Source: Claveliimonas bilis (GTDB taxonomy: Bacteria; Bacillota; Clostridia; Lachnospirales; Lachnospiraceae). From it: DNA of 64,000 nt. Position numbers and translations under genes: made by a program. The notes under the pieces are model-generated. The model did not search any database and was not told the DNA's origin. It saw nothing but the letters and a program-made list of their open reading frames with translations. The DNA lies in assembly GCF_030296775.1 (NCBI RefSeq), contig NZ_AP027742.1, positions 1,674,001 through 1,738,000 on the forward strand, in the 5' to 3' direction. The number at the start of each line of letters is the position of its first letter. The stretch's first letter is position 1. This document shows positions 28,621 through 39,653 of this stretch, one piece after another.

Positions 28621-29451
28621 ATGGAACGGTTTTATATAGTCACCAATGACGGAAAAGACAAAGACAGGAAAATAACGAGGCATATTTGTGATATACTGAA
28701 AAGGGCCGGAAAAACATGTCTTTTAGCACAGAAAGATGAAAAGAAAAATATCATACCGGACACAGTTCCCCGGGAGCTGGACTGCGCCATTGTTATCGGT
28801 GGGGATGGAAGCCTGATAGAAGTGGCAAGACTGGTAAAAAGCGAAATTCCTATACTTGGCATTAATATGGGCACTTTAGGCTATCTTACGGAAGTGGAGA
28901 TTTCTGATCTGGACGAGGCTATTGGGAAAATCCTGGATGGAAATTACCAGATTGAAAGCCGGATGATGCTGGAGGGGAGTTTTGAAAAAGCAGACAGCGA
29001 CATTGCCCTCAATGACATTGTAGTTTCCAGGAAAGGAGACCTTCGGGTCATCCATTTCAATATCTATGTGGATGGCGCTTTTTTAAATTCTTATGAGGCT
29101 GACGGTATGATCGTATCGACGCCCACAGGGTCTACGGCGTATAATCTGTCTGCAGGAGGTCCGATTGTAGAACCGACGGCATCCATGATCGTTCTGACCC
29201 CTATCTGTTCTCATGCTCTCAATACCAGCAGTATCGTTCTTCCGGCAGAAGATGAGATTGTTATTGAGATAGGAGAAGGACGAAACGGGAGAGAAGAAGA
29301 GGTTTTTGTTACCTTTGACGGAGCAGATGTGGTAGAATTGAGAACGGGAGATAAAGTGACTATTACAAAATCCCAACATGAGACAAAGCTCATGAAATTG
29401 AGCAAAGTCAGCTTTTTGGAAATATTACGCAGGAAAATGAAAGGAAACTAG
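28621..29451 (+). CDS. nadK: NAD kinase
   Basis: A 276-residue ATP-NAD kinase that makes NADP. Motifs are VIGGDGSLIEVARL, NMGTLGYLTE and VSTPTGSTAYNLSAGGPIVEP. It is encoded four bases before argR. Confidence 0.96.
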   Translation: MERFYIVTNDGKDKDRKITRHICDILKRAGKTCLLAQKDEKKNIIPDTVPRELDCAIVIGGDGSLIEVARLVKSEIPILGINMGTLGYLTEVEISDLDEAIGKILDGNYQIESRMMLEGSFEKADSDIALNDIVVSRKGDLRVIHFNIYVDGAFLNSYEADGMIVSTPTGSTAYNLSAGGPIVEPTASMIVLTPICSHALNTSSIVLPAEDEIVIEIGEGRNGREEEVFVTFDGADVVELRTGDKVTITKSQHETKLMKLSKVSFLEILRRKMKGN

Positions 29452-29455
29452 CACA

Positions 29456-29905
29456 ATGAAAATCAACCGACATGCGAAGATTGTGGAACTGATCAATAAA
29501 CACCGCATTGAAACGCAGGAAGAACTGGCGGAATATCTGAATAAAGAGGGATTTAAAGTAACCCAGGCTACAGTTTCAAGGGATATTCGTGACCTGAAGC
29601 TTACAAAAGTACCTACTGACGATGGAAAGCAAAGATATGCTGTCCACCAGAAGGATGAATCAGAAATGAGTGAAAAATATATCCGTGTTCTGAAAGATGG
29701 TTTTGTTTCCATGGATATGGCACAGAATATTTTAGTGATCAAGACAGTCTCCGGTATGGCGAGTGCTGTGTGCGCCGCTCTGGATGCAATGAGATGGAAT
29801 GAAATCGTAGGCAGTATTGCTGGAGATGACACGATCATGTGTGCCATCCGCAGTGTGGAAGATACTGTCAGCGTTATGGATAAAATCAGTAAGATTGTTT
29901 TATAA
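29456..29905 (+). CDS. argR: arginine repressor ArgR/AhrC
   Basis: A 149-residue regulator of arginine metabolism. The N-terminal winged helix (KIVELINKHRIETQEELAEYL, ATVSRDIRDLKL) is followed by a C-terminal hexamerisation/arginine domain (GSIAGDDTIMCAIR). The genomic link to recN is usual in Firmicutes. Confidence 0.95.
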   Translation: MKINRHAKIVELINKHRIETQEELAEYLNKEGFKVTQATVSRDIRDLKLTKVPTDDGKQRYAVHQKDESEMSEKYIRVLKDGFVSMDMAQNILVIKTVSGMASAVCAALDAMRWNEIVGSIAGDDTIMCAIRSVEDTVSVMDKISKIVL

Positions 29906-29923
29906 GGGCACTTAGGAGGACAT

Positions 29924-31597
29924 ATGTTACAGAATCTGCATGTGAAAAACCTGGCTCTGATCGATGAAATTGAAGTGGATTTCAAAGAAGGGCTGAACAT
30001 ACTGACAGGGGAGACCGGAGCGGGAAAATCTATTATTCTTGGTTCGGTCAGCCTTGCGCTTGGAGCCCGGTATTCGACAGATATTTTAAGAAAGGGTGCA
30101 CAGTATGGTTTTGTGGAACTGACCTTTTCAATAGAAAATGAAAAACAGGAAAAGCAGCTGAACAAACTGGATATCTATCCGGAAGAGGGAGAAGTGGTGC
30201 TTAGCAGACGCTTAATGGAAGGCAGGAGTACCAGCAAGATCAATGGTGAGACAGTGCCGATCTCCCTTCTGAAAGAAGCGGCCGGCATTCTGATCGATAT
30301 ACACGGACAGCACGAGCATCAGTCTCTTCTCTACAAGAAAAAACAGCTGGAAATCCTGGACAATTTTGCAGCGGACAAGATTCAAAAGACAGCAGAGCAG
30401 GTAAAAGCTGCCTATGCGGAATACAAAAAATGGAAAAAAGAGCTTGAACAGGCGGACAAAGATGAAGCAGAGCGTGCAAAGGAACTCTCCTTTCTGGAAT
30501 TTGAAATAAAAGAGATTACTGAGGCAGGGCTTAGAAAAGGTGAGGATGAGGAACTGGAGGAAGCCTACCGCCGCATGGTAAACAGCCAGAAAATCGTAGC
30601 GGGAGTAAACGAGGCTCACGGTCACACAAGTGAGAGCAGTGACAGTGCCAGCGAATCCATCAGCAGAGCGATCCGCTGCCTGGCTGATGCGGCAGGAATG
30701 GATGAACAGGCCGGCGGCCTGTACGAACAGCTGATAGAGATTGACAGTTTATTAAATGATTTTAACTGGGAACTTTCTGCCTACAGTAAGAGCCTGGATT
30801 TTTCAGAAGAAGAGTTTGCACAGACGGAAGAGAGGCTCAATGAAATTAACCGGCTGAAAATAAAATACGGAAACAGTATTGAAGAAATTCAGACCTACTG
30901 CAAAGAGAAGGAAGAACGGCTTAAAGTATTAAATGACTATGACTGTTATCTGGAACAGTTAAGGAGCAGCCTCCAAAAAGCGGAAGATGAATTGGATAAG
31001 CAGACAAAGAAGCTGACAGATTTGCGGCAAAAGGAAAGCGCCGTTTTTGCAAAAAAAATCCAGGGAGGACTTAAGGATCTTAATTTTGCAAATGTACAGT
31101 TTGAGATTGCTTTTGACCTTCTTCCGGAGTATACTTCATCCGGAAGAGATGATGTGGAATTTATGATATCCATGAATCCGGGAGAGCCGGTCAAACCGCT
31201 TTCGGAAGTGGCGTCAGGAGGAGAACTTTCCAGGATTATGCTGGCCATCAAGACAGTTATGGCGGATAAAGATGAAATCCCCACATTGATTTTTGATGAA
31301 ATTGATGTAGGGATCAGCGGACGCACGGCACAGAAAGTTTCGGAGAAAATGGCGGTAATAGGCAGAAGCCATCAGGTAATCTGCATTACCCATCTTGCAC
31401 AGATCGCTGCCATGGCAGACGCTCATTATGTGATTGAAAAGACGGTGGAAAATGAAAGGACAAGGACAGGCATCCGTCTGCTAAGCAATGAGGAATCTGT
31501 GGATGAACTGGCAAGGATTCTCGGAGGTGCAAAGATTACCGAGGCTGTCCGTGAAAATGCAAGAGAAATGAAAGAACTCGCAAAAAGCTCACATTGA
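29924..31597 (+). CDS. recN: DNA repair protein RecN
   Basis: A 557-residue SMC-like ATPase for double-strand break repair. Walker A is [13 protein letters not shown], the signature is [13 protein letters not shown] and Walker B is [12 protein letters not shown]; the central coiled coil is rich in Glu/Lys. It is the last gene of the cluster that begins with the Asp23 protein. Confidence 0.96.
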   Translation: MLQNLHVKNLALIDEIEVDFKEGLNILTGETGAGKSIILGSVSLALGARYSTDILRKGAQYGFVELTFSIENEKQEKQLNKLDIYPEEGEVVLSRRLMEGRSTSKINGETVPISLLKEAAGILIDIHGQHEHQSLLYKKKQLEILDNFAADKIQKTAEQVKAAYAEYKKWKKELEQADKDEAERAKELSFLEFEIKEITEAGLRKGEDEELEEAYRRMVNSQKIVAGVNEAHGHTSESSDSASESISRAIRCLADAAGMDEQAGGLYEQLIEIDSLLNDFNWELSAYSKSLDFSEEEFAQTEERLNEINRLKIKYGNSIEEIQTYCKEKEERLKVLNDYDCYLEQLRSSLQKAEDELDKQTKKLTDLRQKESAVFAKKIQGGLKDLNFANVQFEIAFDLLPEYTSSGRDDVEFMISMNPGEPVKPLSEVASGGELSRIMLAIKTVMADKDEIPTLIFDEIDVGISGRTAQKVSEKMAVIGRSHQVICITHLAQIAAMADAHYVIEKTVENERTRTGIRLLSNEESVDELARILGGAKITEAVRENAREMKELAKSSH

Positions 31598-31619
31598 TAA
31601 ATTGATAAGGGGGAACATT

Positions 31620-34142
31620 ATGGCTTCAAAGACGGGAAACAGGCGAAAGAAAAGCCCGACGAAAAAAAAGAAGAACGTACAGCAGAGCTTTGTGGCTGAT
31701 GAAATTACCATATGGCTCACACTTGCAGTCAGTATTCTTCTGCTTTTAAGCAATTTTGGCCTGGGAGGATTTGCAGGGGAGGCAGTCTCTTCCTTTTTGT
31801 ATGATCTGTTTGGTTACGGTGCTTATTTAATGCCCTTTCTTTTGTTTGGGGGCGTTGCTTTTACAGTTTCCAATAAAGGAAACAGGAGTGCTTATATAAA
31901 GACCGGGGCAGCAACTATGCTTTTTATCCTGATCTGCACCTTTCTGGAACTTCTGGTGTTGGAAGGCGGAATGCTCGGCACCTTTCTGGCGGGGATTCTC
32001 ACTCCGGCCATCGGTACAGCAGGAACTTATGTTGTTGTAATTATTCTGATGATCATCTGTATGGTGATCATTACAGGAAAATCTGCTCTGAAAGGTGTAA
32101 CGGAGCGGGGAGGACAGGCGTACGGCAGAGCGCGGGAGGATGCGGCGCGGCGCCGGGAACTTCACGAGACCCGTCGCCTTAATCGGATCAAGGAGGAAGA
32201 AAAGGAAATTGAAAAAGCCCGAAAAGCCGGACTTCTTGATGCAAAAGCAGAGAAGAAAAAAGAAGAGAAAAGTGAAGCAAAAAGAAAGGACAGACTGGTA
32301 TCAGGGGTATCTTTCGATACAACATTAAAAGATGCCAAGAAGTCTCCTGATCTTAGAGAACTTACACCGGAGGAAGAACCGGCGCCGACAGAAAATATCC
32401 GGGAAGAAGAGCCGCAGTTTGTCATTAACCGCGCCACAGTTCCGGATATTCCCGATGAAGAATTACTGCCGGACAGTGAAGAAATCCCGGCACCGGAGAC
32501 GGCAAAAGCGGAGCCATTGGAAGAGCAGATTTTGGTTCCGGCGCCGGCAGAGGAAAACAGAGGGAAGAAAACAAAAATGGGAGCAGCGGCTGTGGCGGAT
32601 GAGGCGGCTATGGTGAGTCAGGCAGTCGAAGCGGCGGAGGCGAAGCCGAAAAAGGTCTACAAGATTCCGCCTCTTTCCCTTCTTACACGAGGGAAAAAAG
32701 GAGGGGGAGATTCCGATGCTCACCTTAGGGAGACAGCCCGTAAGCTTCAGGAGACGCTCCACAGCTTTGGAGTCAATGTAACCATTACCAATGTAAGCTG
32801 CGGACCTTCGGTAACCCGCTATGAAATGCAGCCGGAACAGGGGGTAAAAGTCAGCAAGATCGTAGGGCTCACTGATGATATCAAGCTCAATCTGGCAGCG
32901 GCGGATATACGGATCGAGGCGCCCATTCCAGGGAAAGCAGCTGTTGGGATCGAGGTGCCAAATAAAGAAAACGCAGTGGTAAATTTAAGGGATCTGCTGG
33001 AATCTGAAGAATTTAAGAACAGCAGTTCCAAACTGGCATTTGCGGCAGGAAGAGATATTGCGGGAAAAGCAGTGGTGACAGACATTGCAAAAATGCCTCA
33101 CCTACTGGTGGCGGGAGCTACAGGATCAGGAAAATCTGTCTGCATTAATACGTTGATCATGAGTATTTTGTATAAGGCGACTCCGGATGAAGTAAAGCTG
33201 ATCATGGTTGACCCGAAAGTGGTGGAGCTTAGCGTGTACAACGGCATTCCCCATCTGATGATCCCGGTTGTGACAGATCCCAAGAAGGCAGCCGGGGCAC
33301 TCAACTGGGCAGTCGCGGAAATGACAAAGCGTTATCAGCTGTTTGCACAGTATAATGTCCGGGATCTGAAAGGATTTAATGAAAAGGCAGAGGCCGCAGA
33401 AAAGGCAAGACATTCGGAAGAAGAGGATATTCCAAAGAAAATGCCGCAGATTGTTATTATCGTGGATGAGCTTGCAGACCTTATGATGGTTGCACCGGGC
33501 GAAGTGGAAGAGGCAATCTGCCGTCTGGCACAGCTTGCAAGAGCGGCCGGCATTCACCTTGTCCTTGCAACGCAGAGACCTTCTGTCAACGTCATTACCG
33601 GTCTGATCAAGGCGAATATGCCGTCGCGGATTGCATTTTCTGTATCTTCAGGTGTGGATTCACGTACGATCATCGACATGAACGGAGCTGAGAAACTCCT
33701 TGGAAAAGGTGATATGCTGTTCTATCCATCCGGATATCAGAAGCCGGCCAGAGTGCAGGGGGCATTTGTATCTGACAAAGAAGTACAGAATGTGGTAGAA
33801 TATCTGAAAAAGCAAAATGGGGAAGCCGCCTACAACGAAGAGGTCGTAACTCATGTAAATACCAGTGCGGCCGGAGTTTCATCCGGAGGAGGCATTGCCG
33901 GATCGTCAGAGGAAGAAGAAAGAGATGTTCATTTTGTAGAGGCGGGAAAACTGATCATTGAAAAAGAAAAAGCATCTATCGGTATGCTGCAGCGCGCTTT
34001 TAAAATAGGATTCAACCGGGCGGCCCGCATTATGGATCAGCTCTGCGAGGCAGGCGTAGTCGGTGCGGAAGAAGGTACAAAGCCAAGGAAGGTATTAATG
34101 TCAATGGAAGAATTTGAACAGTTCATTGATGAATACATATAA
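31620..34142 (+). CDS. ftsK: DNA translocase FtsK/SpoIIIE
   Basis: An 840-residue septal DNA pump. It has four N-terminal membrane segments (about 35-160), a long charged linker, the motor domain with Walker [20 protein letters not shown] and Walker [13 protein letters not shown], and the C-terminal gamma winged helix ([23 protein letters not shown]). ATG 31620 follows AAGGGGGAAC; a TTG 18 bases upstream is rejected. In spore formers it moves chromosomes into the forespore. Confidence 0.95.
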   Translation: MASKTGNRRKKSPTKKKKNVQQSFVADEITIWLTLAVSILLLLSNFGLGGFAGEAVSSFLYDLFGYGAYLMPFLLFGGVAFTVSNKGNRSAYIKTGAATMLFILICTFLELLVLEGGMLGTFLAGILTPAIGTAGTYVVVIILMIICMVIITGKSALKGVTERGGQAYGRAREDAARRRELHETRRLNRIKEEEKEIEKARKAGLLDAKAEKKKEEKSEAKRKDRLVSGVSFDTTLKDAKKSPDLRELTPEEEPAPTENIREEEPQFVINRATVPDIPDEELLPDSEEIPAPETAKAEPLEEQILVPAPAEENRGKKTKMGAAAVADEAAMVSQAVEAAEAKPKKVYKIPPLSLLTRGKKGGGDSDAHLRETARKLQETLHSFGVNVTITNVSCGPSVTRYEMQPEQGVKVSKIVGLTDDIKLNLAAADIRIEAPIPGKAAVGIEVPNKENAVVNLRDLLESEEFKNSSSKLAFAAGRDIAGKAVVTDIAKMPHLLVAGATGSGKSVCINTLIMSILYKATPDEVKLIMVDPKVVELSVYNGIPHLMIPVVTDPKKAAGALNWAVAEMTKRYQLFAQYNVRDLKGFNEKAEAAEKARHSEEEDIPKKMPQIVIIVDELADLMMVAPGEVEEAICRLAQLARAAGIHLVLATQRPSVNVITGLIKANMPSRIAFSVSSGVDSRTIIDMNGAEKLLGKGDMLFYPSGYQKPARVQGAFVSDKEVQNVVEYLKKQNGEAAYNEEVVTHVNTSAAGVSSGGGIAGSSEEEERDVHFVEAGKLIIEKEKASIGMLQRAFKIGFNRAARIMDQLCEAGVVGAEEGTKPRKVLMSMEEFEQFIDEYI

Positions 34143-34169
34143 AGAATAAAGGAAAGGACGGGAAGGGAA

Positions 34170-35840
34170 ATGAAAACAGATATTCAGATTGCGCAGGAAG
34201 CGCAGATGGCTCACATCAAAGAAGTAGCAGCATCCATAGGGATTCAGGAGGAAGATCTGGAGTTTTATGGCAAATATAAGGCAAAGCTTTCAGATGAACT
34301 GTGGGAAAAAATAAAGGATAAAAAAGACGGGAAGCTGGTTCTTGTTACAGCGATCAATCCCACTCCGGCAGGGGAAGGTAAGACAACCACTACAGTCGGA
34401 CTTGGACAGGCAATGGCAAAGCTTGGGAAAAAAGCGCTGATTGCCCTTAGAGAACCATCTCTTGGACCGTGTTTTGGAATCAAGGGAGGCGCAGCAGGCG
34501 GAGGATATGCTCAGGTTGTGCCGATGGAAGATCTGAATCTGCATTTCACTGGAGATTTCCACGCGATCACATCCGCCAACAATCTTTTGGCGGCGCTTTT
34601 GGACAATCATATCCAGCAGGGAAATGAGCTTGGTATTGATCCGAGACAGGTTGTGTGGAAACGCTGTCTGGATATGAATGACAGATCTCTTAGAAATATA
34701 GTGGTAGGATTGGGGAAGAAGACAGATGGAATGGTAAGAGAGGATCATTTTGTCATCACTGTCGCTTCTGAAATTATGGCAATCCTTTGTCTTGCTGATG
34801 ACATTTTTGATCTGAAAAAGAGACTTGGCAAAATCATTGTAGCCTACAACTTCAAAGGCGAACCTGTTACGGCAGATGACCTTCACGCCACAGGAGCCAT
34901 GACCGCCCTTTTGAAAGATGCCATTAAACCCAATTTGATTCAGACGCTGGAACATACGCCGGCTCTGGTTCATGGAGGGCCTTTTGCCAATATTGCACAT
35001 GGCTGCAACAGTGTACGTGCCACAAAAATGGCGCTGAAACTGAGTGATATCACGATCACAGAGGCAGGATTCGGAGCAGATCTGGGAGCTGAAAAATTCA
35101 TGGATATTAAGTGCCGGAAAGCAGGACTTTCTCCGGATGCAGTAGTTTTAGTTGCAACTGTGCGTGCTTTGAAGTATAATGGAGGAGTTGCAAAGGATAA
35201 ACTTTCAGAAGAAAATCTGGAAGCCCTTGCAAAAGGAATTGTAAATCTTGAAAAACATATTGAAAATATTCAGAAATACGATGTTCCTGTTATCGTAACA
35301 CTCAATTCCTTTGTGACAGATACAGAGGCTGAAAACGAATTTATCCGTCATTTCTGCGAAGAGAGAGGATGTGAATTTGCTCTTTCTGAAGTATGGGAGA
35401 AAGGCGGAGATGGAGGTGTTCAGCTGGCAGAAAAAGTACTGGATACACTGGAGAAGAAAGAAAGTCATTTCCATCCATTATATAAAGACGAATTATCTTT
35501 GAAAGAAAAAATTGAGACAATCGCCAAAGAAATCTATGGAGCAAGAGGAGTTATTTACGAGCCGACGGCGGAAAAACAGCTTGCCAAAATTGAAAATATG
35601 GGCTTTGGCGAACTTCCGGTCTGTATGGCAAAGAATCAATATTCACTGTCAGACGATGCAACAAAACTCGGAAGGCCGACGGACTTTGATATACACATTC
35701 GCGAAGTATATGTGAGCGCCGGCGCCGGATTCGTTGTTGCTTTAACTGGCGCGATCATGACAATGCCGGGACTTCCAAAAGTACCTGCTGCAAATGGAAT
35801 CGATGTATCAGATGAGGGGAATATCACAGGACTGTTCTAA
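34170..35840 (+). CDS. fhs: formate--tetrahydrofolate ligase
   Basis: A 556-residue enzyme making 10-formyl-THF from formate, THF and ATP, used in one-carbon and acetogenic metabolism. The P-loop is [19 protein letters not shown], followed by [24 protein letters not shown]. It is full length, with SD GAAAGGACGGGAAGGG upstream. Confidence 0.97.
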   Translation: MKTDIQIAQEAQMAHIKEVAASIGIQEEDLEFYGKYKAKLSDELWEKIKDKKDGKLVLVTAINPTPAGEGKTTTTVGLGQAMAKLGKKALIALREPSLGPCFGIKGGAAGGGYAQVVPMEDLNLHFTGDFHAITSANNLLAALLDNHIQQGNELGIDPRQVVWKRCLDMNDRSLRNIVVGLGKKTDGMVREDHFVITVASEIMAILCLADDIFDLKKRLGKIIVAYNFKGEPVTADDLHATGAMTALLKDAIKPNLIQTLEHTPALVHGGPFANIAHGCNSVRATKMALKLSDITITEAGFGADLGAEKFMDIKCRKAGLSPDAVVLVATVRALKYNGGVAKDKLSEENLEALAKGIVNLEKHIENIQKYDVPVIVTLNSFVTDTEAENEFIRHFCEERGCEFALSEVWEKGGDGGVQLAEKVLDTLEKKESHFHPLYKDELSLKEKIETIAKEIYGARGVIYEPTAEKQLAKIENMGFGELPVCMAKNQYSLSDDATKLGRPTDFDIHIREVYVSAGAGFVVALTGAIMTMPGLPKVPAANGIDVSDEGNITGLF

Positions 35841-35852
35841 GGAGAGAGGAAT

Positions 35853-35999
35853 ATGCCCCGAATGACAGGCAGAATAGGAAAAAAAATATCAGTAAACAGT
35901 AACCAGAAACAATATCATACACGACTTGGCAGGCAGGGGGAGAATGCCTGCCTTGTTGGCGTACTTCGGAATAAATTAACAGGGGGTATCGGACGATGA
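35853..35999 (+). CDS. putative 48-residue ORF coupled to the zinc-ribbon gene
   Basis: A short ORF with a strong SD (AAGGAGAGAGG) starts with ATG at 35853 and ends in TGA overlapping the next start (ATGA). It encodes a basic peptide (MPRMTGRIGKKISVNSNQKQ...). I recognise no family. It spans the hairpin at 35928-35952, so it may be a translated leader or a chance ORF. Confidence 0.35.
   Translation: MPRMTGRIGKKISVNSNQKQYHTRLGRQGENACLVGVLRNKLTGGIGR
35928..35952 (+). terminator. possible weak terminator after fhs
   Basis: GGCAGGCA (35928-35935) and TGCCTGCC (35945-35952) form a perfect 8-bp stem with a nine-base loop, followed by TTGTTGG. The poor T-run makes read-through into the next gene likely. 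Confidence 0.45.
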
Positions 36000-37276
36000 A
36001 ATGCAGATACTGCGGATGCGAAATCCCATCTGGGGAGTTGTATTGCCCGGAGTGCGGAGAAGAAGTACAGATTGTGCCGGACTATAATCCGTTAGATGAT
36101 GTGCTTGCCGCACAGGTGAAAGGGGCAATTGATGGCAGTGAACGTCCCTTGGACGACTATGATTATGAGGAATATCATACAGCCAGTATACAGGGAAGGC
36201 GGAAAAGTTCCGCGCAAAGAGAAAGAAATGGAGCAAGGGAGAGGAGAGACTCCAGAGAAAATACGTTGACGCGGAATACATCTTCCGGAAGAAGAACCGG
36301 AAGGACTTCCGTTGACCCGGCGTTGGAAAGGGAGAGAAGAAAACGTCAGGCAGAAAGGAAAAGAGCCAAGAAAAAAAAGCTTAGAAGAAAAATTATCATT
36401 TTGCTTATCCTGTTTTTTGTTGCGGTAGGAGCAGGTATCTTCTTTCTGTATCAAAATTCCTATGCAGGACAGGTGCGGAAAGGAGAAAAGGCAGCGTCAG
36501 AGAAAAATTATGACGAGGCGGAAAGATATTATAAGAACGCAATAGAAAAATCACCAGAAAGGGCGGAAGCATATACCGGTCTTGCGGATGTTTATATGGC
36601 GCAGGATGAACAGGAAACAGCAGAGGAAATGTTCCTTAACGCTATTGACAGTAATCCGTCAGAATCACAAATTTATGAAGCTGCCATTCAGTTTTATATT
36701 GATACCAAGCAGCCCCAGGAAGCTTCAGTGATTTTGGAGGACGCCGAAGACAGTGTGCGTGAGGATTTAAGTAAATATATTTCAGATGCGCCTTCCTTCA
36801 GCCTTGATGATTCAGAAGTATTTGAGGATGTGCAGCAGCTGACACTGGAATCCGATGGAGAAGCAATCTATTATACAACAGATGGAACAGAACCGACGAC
36901 TTCCAGTACGAAATACAGTGAACCGATCCAGATTTCAGAAGGAACAACGACGATATCGGCAATTTCCGTGAACAAAGAAGGGATTCCAAGCCTTGCTGAA
37001 ACAAAAGAATACACAGTTGAACTTCCTATTGAGGATGCCCCGGCAGTTTCGCCATCGACAGGACAGTATGACGAACCGACACAGATCGTGATCCAGGTTC
37101 CGGAAGGTTACACGGCATATTATACGACAGATAAAAGTAATCCAACAGAGAACTCAACGCAGTATACAGGACCTATCGACATGCCACAGGGAAGTACGAT
37201 TTTCAAGGCAGTGCTCGTTAATGGAAAAGGCAGGCTTACAGCTGTTACTACAAGGAACTATGAACTGGTTTATTAA
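35996..37276 (+). CDS. zinc-ribbon, TPR and chitobiase-C-like membrane protein
   Basis: A 426-residue modular protein. It has an N-terminal double-Cys zinc ribbon (MKCRYCGCEIPSGELYCPECG), a long charged Arg-rich region, one membrane segment (about 123-143, IIILLILFFVAVGAGIFFLY), TPR-like helices (about 155-260) and two copies of a chitobiase/beta-hexosaminidase C-terminal-like domain. The domain motifs are IYYTTDGTEPTTSSTKYSEPI and AYYTTDKSNPTENSTQYTGPI. The layout implies a cytoplasmic Zn domain and an extracytoplasmic TPR/Ig-like part. The function is unknown; envelope binding or sensing is possible. Confidence 0.75.
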   Translation: MKCRYCGCEIPSGELYCPECGEEVQIVPDYNPLDDVLAAQVKGAIDGSERPLDDYDYEEYHTASIQGRRKSSAQRERNGARERRDSRENTLTRNTSSGRRTGRTSVDPALERERRKRQAERKRAKKKKLRRKIIILLILFFVAVGAGIFFLYQNSYAGQVRKGEKAASEKNYDEAERYYKNAIEKSPERAEAYTGLADVYMAQDEQETAEEMFLNAIDSNPSESQIYEAAIQFYIDTKQPQEASVILEDAEDSVREDLSKYISDAPSFSLDDSEVFEDVQQLTLESDGEAIYYTTDGTEPTTSSTKYSEPIQISEGTTTISAISVNKEGIPSLAETKEYTVELPIEDAPAVSPSTGQYDEPTQIVIQVPEGYTAYYTTDKSNPTENSTQYTGPIDMPQGSTIFKAVLVNGKGRLTAVTTRNYELVY

Positions 37277-37303
37277 ATTTATCTCCTTTTTTTAAAAATA
37301 CTA

Positions 37304-37332
37304 TTGCATGTCCATAAATAGAGAGTTATAAT
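37304..37332 (+). promoter_or_regulatory. sigma-A promoter of the iron alcohol dehydrogenase
   Basis: TTGCAT (37304-37309) and TATAAT (37327-37332) are separated by 17 bases and lie upstream of the adh start. Confidence 0.75.
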
Positions 37333-37333
37333 A

Positions 37334-37351
37334 TTGATAAATAATTAACAG
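37334..37351. promoter_or_regulatory. putative Rex operator
   Basis: TTGATAAATAATTAACAG matches 16 of 18 positions of the clostridial Rex consensus (TTGTTAA-N4-TTAACAA). It begins two bases after the -10 box, where a bound repressor would cover the transcription start. Rex senses NADH/NAD and represses alcohol dehydrogenase genes in Clostridia. Confidence 0.7.
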
Positions 37352-37392
37352 GAACAACAAATTTTTATCAATCTTAAAAGGAGATGCGAAAC

Positions 37393-38574
37393 ATGAGCAG
37401 ATTTTGTTTACCAAGAGATATTTATCATGGAAAAGGCAGTCTGGAAGAATTGAAAAACCTGAAAGGGAAAAAAGCCATCCTTGTTGTAGGCGGCGGATCT
37501 ATGAAACGCCAGGGTTTTCTTGATAAGGCGGTTGATTATCTGAAAGAAGCAGGAATGGAAGTAGAGGTTTTTGAAGGTGTTGAGCCGGATCCTTCTGTAG
37601 AGACAGTTATGAAAGGTGCAGAAGTCATGAGAAGCTTTCAGCCGGACTGGATCGTGGCTATGGGCGGAGGTTCTCCAATTGATGCAGCAAAGGCAATGTG
37701 GGCATTTTATGAATATCCGGATACATCCTTTGAAGACTTGTGTACACCGTTTAATTTCCCGGAACTTCGTCAAAAGGCAAAGTTTGCTGCAATTCCATCC
37801 ACATCGGGAACAGCTACAGAAGTTACGGCTTTCTCTGTTATTACAAATTATCAGACAGGCGTAAAGTATCCGCTTGCAGATTTTAACATTACACCGGATG
37901 TGGCTATCGTTGATCCTGATCTTGTAGCGGCACTTCCTGTAAAACAGGTGGCTTATACGGGTATGGACGCTTTGACACATGCAATTGAAGCGTATGTATC
38001 TACGTTGAACGGACCGTTCACAGATCCACTTGCTTTGCAGGCGATAGAGATGGTACTGGATTATCTGCCGGCATCCTATAATTGCAACATGGAGGCAAGA
38101 GAGCAGATGCATTATGCACAGTGTCTGGCTGGAATGGCATTTTCCAATGCACTGCTTGGTATTGTTCATTCTATGGCCCATAAAACAGGTGCAGCATTTT
38201 CAACCGGACATATTCCACATGGATGTGCCAATGCCATTTACCTGCCATATGTCATTAAGTACAATGCAAAAGATCCGGTTGCTGCAAAACGTTACGCAGA
38301 GATCGCCCGCCGCATGGGACTTGATGGAATATCTGAAAAAGCACTTATTAACAGCCTCTGTGAAAAGATTGATGAATTTAATGTTAAATTGAATATTCCA
38401 AAGACATTGAAAGAATTTGGAATTGATGAAAATGAATTTAAAGAAAAGGTGGCCAAAATCGCGGAACTGGCAGTCGGTGATGCATGTACAGGCTCCAATC
38501 CACGTTCTATTGATCCGGCTACAATGGAAAAACTGCTCACATGTACATATTACGGTGTAGAAGTTGATTTCTAA
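37393..38574 (+). CDS. iron-containing alcohol dehydrogenase
   Basis: A 393-residue group III alcohol dehydrogenase that reduces an aldehyde with NAD(P)H. It shows the nucleotide site MGGGSPIDAAKAMW and the metal ligand regions DALTHAIEAYVS and HSMAHKTGAAFSTGHIPHGCANA. ATG 37393 follows AAAGGAG with 9-base spacing; ATG 37384 touches the SD. The substrate (ethanal, butanal or other) cannot be told from sequence. Own promoter, Rex-like site and terminator. Confidence 0.9.
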   Translation: MSRFCLPRDIYHGKGSLEELKNLKGKKAILVVGGGSMKRQGFLDKAVDYLKEAGMEVEVFEGVEPDPSVETVMKGAEVMRSFQPDWIVAMGGGSPIDAAKAMWAFYEYPDTSFEDLCTPFNFPELRQKAKFAAIPSTSGTATEVTAFSVITNYQTGVKYPLADFNITPDVAIVDPDLVAALPVKQVAYTGMDALTHAIEAYVSTLNGPFTDPLALQAIEMVLDYLPASYNCNMEAREQMHYAQCLAGMAFSNALLGIVHSMAHKTGAAFSTGHIPHGCANAIYLPYVIKYNAKDPVAAKRYAEIARRMGLDGISEKALINSLCEKIDEFNVKLNIPKTLKEFGIDENEFKEKVAKIAELAVGDACTGSNPRSIDPATMEKLLTCTYYGVEVDF

Positions 38575-38582
38575 AAGCCGAT

Positions 38583-38626
38583 AAAACATGAGGCAGGCGC
38601 TTGAGAAGGCACCTGCCTCATGTTTT
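38583..38626 (+). terminator. intrinsic terminator after the alcohol dehydrogenase
   Basis: AAAACATGAGGCAGG (38583-38597) and CCTGCCTCATGTTTT (38612-38626) form a perfect 15-bp stem ending in Ts. Confidence 0.9.
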
Positions 38627-38765
38627 GCAGTACTGAAAAGGCAGGAAGATATGTATGACTCTTCAATAGTTGCTGATTATCTTTTTGTAAATTTAGGGAA
38701 AATATTGATATTTGTTCACAATTGCATTATTATAAAATAAGTATGAATATTTAGGAGGAAGCGAG

Positions 38766-39653
38766 ATGTACAAGATAGTAAAGGCTGAAAAACTGGCTGA
38801 CAAGATTTATCTTATGGACGTGGAAGCGCCTCGTGTTGCAAGACACTGTGAGCCGGGGCAGTTTGTAATTGTAAAAATAGATGAGAAAGGGGAAAGGATT
38901 CCTCTTACCATCTGCGATTATGACAGCGAAGCAGGCACGATCACAATTGTATTCCAGTCAGTAGGAGCTTCAACAGAAAAGATGACGAATCTGAAAGCAG
39001 GCGATGCATTCCGTGATTTTACCGGGCCGCTTGGATGTCCTTCAGAGTTTGTCCACGAAGATCTGGATTCATTAAAAAATAAAAAGATGCTGTTTGTTGC
39101 AGGCGGTGTCGGAGCAGCTCCGGTATATCCGCAGGTAAAATGGCTCAAAGAGCACGGAATAGACGCTGATGTTATTGTAGGGGCAAAGACAAAGGATATG
39201 TTGATCCTTGAAGAGGAGATGAAAGCAGTTTCCGGAAATTATTATCCCTGCACAGATGACGGTTCCTATGGACATTCTGGTATGGTGACAACCATGGTAG
39301 AAGAACTGGTAAATGAAGGAAAGAAATATGACGTCTGTGTAGCTATCGGGCCTATGATCATGATGAAATTTGTCTGTCTGCTGACAAAGAAACTGGAGAT
39401 TCCAACAATCGTCAGCATGAACCCGATCATGGTAGACGGTACCGGAATGTGCGGAGCCTGCCGCCTTCATGTTGGAGATGAAATTAAATTTGCCTGTGTA
39501 GACGGACCGGAGTTTGACGGACATCTGGTAAACTTTGATGAAGCGATGAAGAGACAACAGATGTATAAGACACAGGAAGGAAGAGCATTACTTAAATTAC
39601 AGGAAGGCGATACCCACCATGGTGGATGTGGCCACTGCGGAGGTGATAACTAA
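38766..39653 (+). CDS. nfnA: NADH-dependent ferredoxin:NADP oxidoreductase small subunit NfnA
   Basis: A 295-residue FAD/NAD and [2Fe-2S] subunit of the electron-bifurcating transhydrogenase NfnAB (sulfide dehydrogenase beta type). The FAD site is ERIPLTICDYD and the NAD site GGVGAAPVYPQ; the iron-sulfur cysteines lie in GMCGACRLHVG with a later Cys in FACVDGPEF. The tail HHGGCGHCGGDN adds extra Cys/His. It overlaps nfnB by one base. Confidence 0.88.
   Translation: MYKIVKAEKLADKIYLMDVEAPRVARHCEPGQFVIVKIDEKGERIPLTICDYDSEAGTITIVFQSVGASTEKMTNLKAGDAFRDFTGPLGCPSEFVHEDLDSLKNKKMLFVAGGVGAAPVYPQVKWLKEHGIDADVIVGAKTKDMLILEEEMKAVSGNYYPCTDDGSYGHSGMVTTMVEELVNEGKKYDVCVAIGPMIMMKFVCLLTKKLEIPTIVSMNPIMVDGTGMCGACRLHVGDEIKFACVDGPEFDGHLVNFDEAMKRQQMYKTQEGRALLKLQEGDTHHGGCGHCGGDN

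Noticed and set aside
38705-38736. Rex or FNR site and promoter upstream of nfnA
   Set aside because: TTGATATTTGTTCACAA has only one good half-site and the wrong spacing, and the nearest -35/-10 pairs are 13 or 20 bases apart; I could not support either.
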